Assembly (NCBI GenBank): GCA_031547595.1
Contig: JAVBRU010000052.1
Location: 66,063-130,062, forward strand
DNA length: 64,000 bases
Source of the DNA: JAVBRU01 sp031547595
Lineage (GTDB): Bacteria; Bacillota; Clostridia; Christensenellales; Aristaeellaceae
Direction: 5' to 3'
This document shows positions 61,453 through 64,000 of the stretch, one piece after another. Positions within the stretch are counted from its first letter, which is position 1; each line of letters starts with the position of its first letter. A program made the translations under genes and the position numbers. A model generated the notes under the pieces. The model saw only the letters and a program-made list of their open reading frames with translations. It searched no databases and was not told the DNA's origin.

Positions 61453-62282
61453 CGGATACAATGAAAATAGCAGCACGGATATTGCTGATCTTGCTGGCAG
61501 TTATATACCTCGTCCCCATTTTGTGGCCTGTGATGAATTCCTTTATGCCGCCCGAGGAGGCTGCCGCAACCTACGCACGGGGCAACCGCCAAATCCGGCT
61601 GTGGCCGCAGGCGCTGTCGCTGGCTCAGTACCGGGCGGTGCTTTCGCCGGGCAGCGGCTTTTTGCGCATGCTGCTCAACTCCCTGGCGCTGGCCCTCGCT
61701 ATATGCGCTGGGCAGGCAGTGGTATCCGTGCTGTGCGGCTACGTGTTTGCCAAGGTGCGGTTTAAAGGCCGCGATGCATTGTTTTTTGTGTATATTGTGG
61801 TGATGATGATGCCTTTTCAGGTAACGCTGCTGCCCACATACATCGTCAGCAAGCAGCTGGGGCTGTATGACACCTGGTGGGCGTTGATATTGCCGGGGTG
61901 GATTTCGCCCTTTGGCGTGTTTTTGATCCGGCAATTTATGCTGGGCATCCCCGATGACATGATGGAGGCGGCTGAGCTTGATACCTCCGCGCCGCATCAT
62001 GTGCTGCTGCACATTGTGATACCCGCCCTGACGCCCGCGCTGGTGACACTGATGATCCTCACCTTTGCCGAAAGCTGGAACATGGTGGAGCAGCCGCTTA
62101 TTTTACTGCGCAACTCATCCAGCTATCCGTTGTCGCTGCTGCTCAACGATATTGTTCAAAAAAGCCTCAGCTATACATTCTCCGGCGCGGTGCTGTATAT
62201 GCTGCCGTTATTGATACTGTATCTGCTCTTTGGCCGGCAGCTGACACGTGAAGTGGGCAAAATCGGGTTCACGCAGGGGTGA
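61449..62282 (+). CDS. Sugar ABC transporter permease, MalG type
   Basis: This is a 277-residue partner permease. GTG at 61449 overlaps the previous stop; an ATG at 61461 four codons later is an alternative. Six helices are apparent, with EAA loop MEAAELDTSAPHHVLLHIVIP, in which the usual DGA is DTS. AESWNMVEQPLILL and the C-terminal FGRQLTREVGKIGFTQG fit the family. Confidence 0.9.
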   Translation: MTDTMKIAARILLILLAVIYLVPILWPVMNSFMPPEEAAATYARGNRQIRLWPQALSLAQYRAVLSPGSGFLRMLLNSLALALAICAGQAVVSVLCGYVFAKVRFKGRDALFFVYIVVMMMPFQVTLLPTYIVSKQLGLYDTWWALILPGWISPFGVFLIRQFMLGIPDDMMEAAELDTSAPHHVLLHIVIPALTPALVTLMILTFAESWNMVEQPLILLRNSSSYPLSLLLNDIVQKSLSYTFSGAVLYMLPLLILYLLFGRQLTREVGKIGFTQG

Positions 62283-62350
62283 TTTTGGCATTCTGTCTGA
62301 AAAAAGACAACGGATTGTGGATGTTAAGTATAGCCCGAATGGGAAGAATA

Positions 62351-62359
62351 TGCTATACT
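62351..62359 (+). promoter_or_regulatory. Extended -10 promoter for the sugar kinase
   Basis: TGCTATACT is an extended -10 (TATACT at 62354-62359) 49 bases before the kinase start. No -35 box is evident. GGAGG near 62392 is the ribosome-binding site. Confidence 0.55.
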
Positions 62360-62407
62360 GAATGCAAAATCTGATGCACTTTTGTGCGTGATGGAGGATA
62401 CAGTATC

Positions 62408-63430
62408 ATGGGCAAGATCGTATGTTTTGGTGAAATTATGTTGCGGCTCAATCCCGAGGGCTATCTGCGTTTTGTGCAGTCCAGCAATTTTGAGGCCACC
62501 TACGGCGGCGGCGAGGCCAATGTGGCCGTTTCCCTGTGCAATTATGGGCATGACGCGGCGTATGTGACCAAGTTGCCCACCCACGAGATCGGGCAGTGCG
62601 CCGTGAACGAGCTGCGCCGCTATGGCGTGGACACCACCAAGATTGTGCGCGGCGGCCCGCGCGTTGGAATTTATTACTGCGAAAAAGGCGCGTCCCAGCG
62701 CGGCAGCAAGGTGATTTACGACCGTGCAGGCTCGTCCGTTGCCCTCGCCAAGCGTGCCGATTTTGATTGGGACGCCATCCTGAATGGCGTAGAATGGTTC
62801 CACTTCACCGGCATTACCCCAGCCCTTGGCGGCGAGCTGCCCGAAATCTGCCTCGACGCCGTGAAAACATGCCGCGAAAAGGGCATCAAAGTGAGCTGCG
62901 ACCTCAACTACCGCGGCAAGCTGTGGACGCGCGAAAAGGCCGGCGAAGTGATGAGCACTTTGATGCCGTATGTGGATGTTTGCATCGCCAACGAGGAAGA
63001 CGCCGCGGACGTGTTTGGCATCCATGCCGAGAACACCGATATCCAGGGCGGCAAGCTCAACAAAGAAGGCTATATCTCTGTGGCGCAACAGCTGCACGCG
63101 CGCTTTGGCTGCGAAAAGGTGGCCATCACCCTGCGCGGCAGCATCAGCGCCAACGATAACAACTGGGCGGCCATGCTGTATACCAATGGCCAGGCGTACT
63201 TTAGCAAGAACTACCTGATCCATATCGTGGACCGCGTGGGCGGCGGCGACAGCTTCGGCGGCGGCCTCATCCATGCCACCATAAAGGGCAACGACCCGCA
63301 GGATATCATCGAGTTCGCCGTGGCAGCCAGCTGTCTCAAGCATACCATCGAGCACGACTTTAACCTCGTCAGCGAAAGCGAAGTGCTGGCACTGTCCGGC
63401 GGCAACGCCAGCGGCAGAGTGCAGCGCTGA
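62408..63430 (+). CDS. kdgK: PfkB-family sugar kinase, 2-keto-3-deoxygluconate kinase-like
   Basis: This is a 340-residue ribokinase-fold kinase. GEIMLRLNPEG and YGGGEANVAVSL at the N-terminus and GGGDSFGGG with catalytic base D281 near the C-terminus are PfkB signatures. The N-terminus and ANEEDAADVFGI resemble KdgK, which phosphorylates 2-keto-3-deoxygluconate from uronic acid breakdown. The substrate is inferred from overall resemblance. The ATG at 62408 is chosen over an in-frame start at 62384 by ribosome-binding-site distance. A composite repeat follows the stop after 2 bases. Confidence 0.82.
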   Translation: MGKIVCFGEIMLRLNPEGYLRFVQSSNFEATYGGGEANVAVSLCNYGHDAAYVTKLPTHEIGQCAVNELRRYGVDTTKIVRGGPRVGIYYCEKGASQRGSKVIYDRAGSSVALAKRADFDWDAILNGVEWFHFTGITPALGGELPEICLDAVKTCREKGIKVSCDLNYRGKLWTREKAGEVMSTLMPYVDVCIANEEDAADVFGIHAENTDIQGGKLNKEGYISVAQQLHARFGCEKVAITLRGSISANDNNWAAMLYTNGQAYFSKNYLIHIVDRVGGGDSFGGGLIHATIKGNDPQDIIEFAVAASCLKHTIEHDFNLVSESEVLALSGGNASGRVQR

Positions 63431-63432
63431 CT

Positions 63433-63770
63433 GGGGAAGAGGAACGCTGGGGCTACTCGCCCCCGCCCCTCGGCAGGGAGCAGCGAGCCCTGCACCCCAA
63501 TTCTGCAATAAAGATACTTGTGCTACACCGCACAACCTTTCGCCGCAACGCTTGTGTGCGTGCGCCGTGCTCACACGGCGGTTTCCCTACCCGAGCAGGG
63601 GAACAGAAAAAACAGGTGACTGGACGTGGAATGCTTGCATTCCTAAGGCCAGCCACCTGTTTTTTCGTACACGCACACAATCACTCAATGATCATCGAAG
63701 AATACAAAAGCGGGGTCAAGGGGAATGATTCTCCTTGCGGGGCCTGGGGCAGAGCCCCAGCGTAACCCAC
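63433..63770 (+). repeat. Composite hairpin repeat, A(+) B(-) A(-)
   Basis: The region between the convergent kinase and GH94 genes. A(+) is at 63433-63500. B(-) is at about 63540-63705 with the core GGAATGCTTGCATTCC at 63628-63643 and arms AAACAGGTGACTGG / CCAGCCACCTGTTT. A(-) is at about 63708-63768, with hairpins GGGGAATGATTCTCC and CTGGGGCAGAGCCCCAG. It ends 8 bases before the GH94 stop. No gene is supported in this stretch. Confidence 0.8.
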
Positions 63771-63777
63771 CCAACCC

Positions 63778-64000
63778 TCAGCCAATCTCCACCAGAACCT
63801 TCGCTGTCTTCCCAACTTCAATCACAGGCAACACATTGCCATCGATCAACTGACCGTCCATCCACACGCGGATGCTGCCTTTTTCGCCGCCCGCGCTGTT
63901 GAGGATCTCAATATCGTACGCACCGCCACGGAAAGTGCGGCGCACGTTCACTTGCGTGAGCTCCGCAGGCAGGCACGGATCGATCATCAGGCCGTCAAAC
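63778..64000 (-). CDS. GH94-type phosphorylase, C-terminal end only
   Basis: This is the last 73 residues of a protein that continues beyond the window. FDGLMIDPCLPAELTQVNVR followed by RTFRGGAYDIEI is the typical end of GH94 cellobiose/chitobiose phosphorylases, followed by a closing beta domain (VWMDGQLIDGNVLPVIEVGK). Such enzymes split beta-linked disaccharides with phosphate in the cytoplasm. The frame is open to the window edge. Its disaccharide specificity cannot be told from this part. Confidence 0.82.
   Translation of the reverse strand, partial: FDGLMIDPCLPAELTQVNVRRTFRGGAYDIEILNSAGGEKGSIRVWMDGQLIDGNVLPVIEVGKTAKVLVEIG

Noticed and set aside
63453..63765. Short open frames in the last composite repeat
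   Set aside because: They arise from the repeat sequence in both strands, with no ribosome-binding site.
1..64000. CRISPR array
   Set aside because: No regularly spaced direct repeats with unique spacers were seen; the repeats present are dispersed hairpins.

Overview
The window looks like a chromosomal segment of a moderately high-GC, gut-type Firmicute (class Clostridia, possibly a Christensenellales or Oscillospirales relative). This is inferred from the trmFO-hslV-hslU order, a NadD-YqeK fusion, a maf-mreBCD-PBP2-minD-rodA cell-shape cluster, LytTR/GHKL two-component genes, a membrane AraC regulator, many MalFG and LplB/YtcP-type sugar importers, and strong Shine-Dalgarno sites. Species cannot be assigned from the sequence alone. 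No tRNA, rRNA, CRISPR array, integrase or transposase gene was recognised.

Layout. 1-5.1 kb holds housekeeping genes: the 3' end of trmFO, hslVU, a convergent membrane protein of unknown role, then nadD-yqeK, rsfS and an ArsC-fold protein. 5.1-5.6 kb is a composite interspersed repeat. 5.6-20.9 kb is a carbohydrate locus: a secreted GH13 lipoprotein and a small exported protein on the minus strand, and divergently a long operon with two solute-binding proteins, two permease pairs, an NHL/TPR/Yip1-like membrane protein and a DUF5696-like exported protein, closed by a strong terminator. 20.9-25.4 kb has a nucleoside hydrolase, two MITE-like elements, MutT, a GHKL kinase with its LytTR regulator, and a flavin-reductase-fold protein. 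25.6-28.1 kb has an anchored surface protein and a degenerate Nudix protein. 28.5-36.6 kb is the elongasome operon maf-mreB-mreC-mreD-PBP2-minD-rodA. 37-40 kb holds a membrane-bound AraC regulator and a low-GC patch with an XRE regulator. 40.4-54.3 kb is a divergent catabolic locus. Its minus arm encodes an epimerase-like protein, a DapA-like aldolase, an M20 amidohydrolase, an EamA transporter and a Gfo/Idh oxidoreductase. Its plus arm encodes LplB/YtcP permeases, a binding protein, a beta-helix protein, a 2-hydroxyacid dehydrogenase, a Gfo/Idh oxidoreductase and an acetyltransferase. 54.4-64 kb holds a GH43 enzyme, low-GC genes, two genes broken by in-frame stop codons, a fourth importer, a KdgK-like sugar kinase and the 3' end of a GH94 phosphorylase.

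How it works together. Four sugar importers appear without any ABC ATPase, so a shared MsmX-type ATPase encoded elsewhere is implied. Extracellular hydrolysis (GH13), uptake, and intracellular hydrolysis, oxidation and aldol cleavage (GH43, GH94, dehydrogenases, DapA-like, KdgK) suggest use of plant or host oligosaccharides, probably including uronic-acid or modified sugars. The substrates themselves are inference.

The most unusual structure is a dispersed family of modular hairpin repeats. Module A is two tandem hairpins and module B is one long hairpin with a GGAATGC/GCATTCC core. The repeats sit directly after stop codons, and their arms differ between copies while remaining complementary. 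Two smaller MITE-like elements lie at 21.9-22.35 kb.
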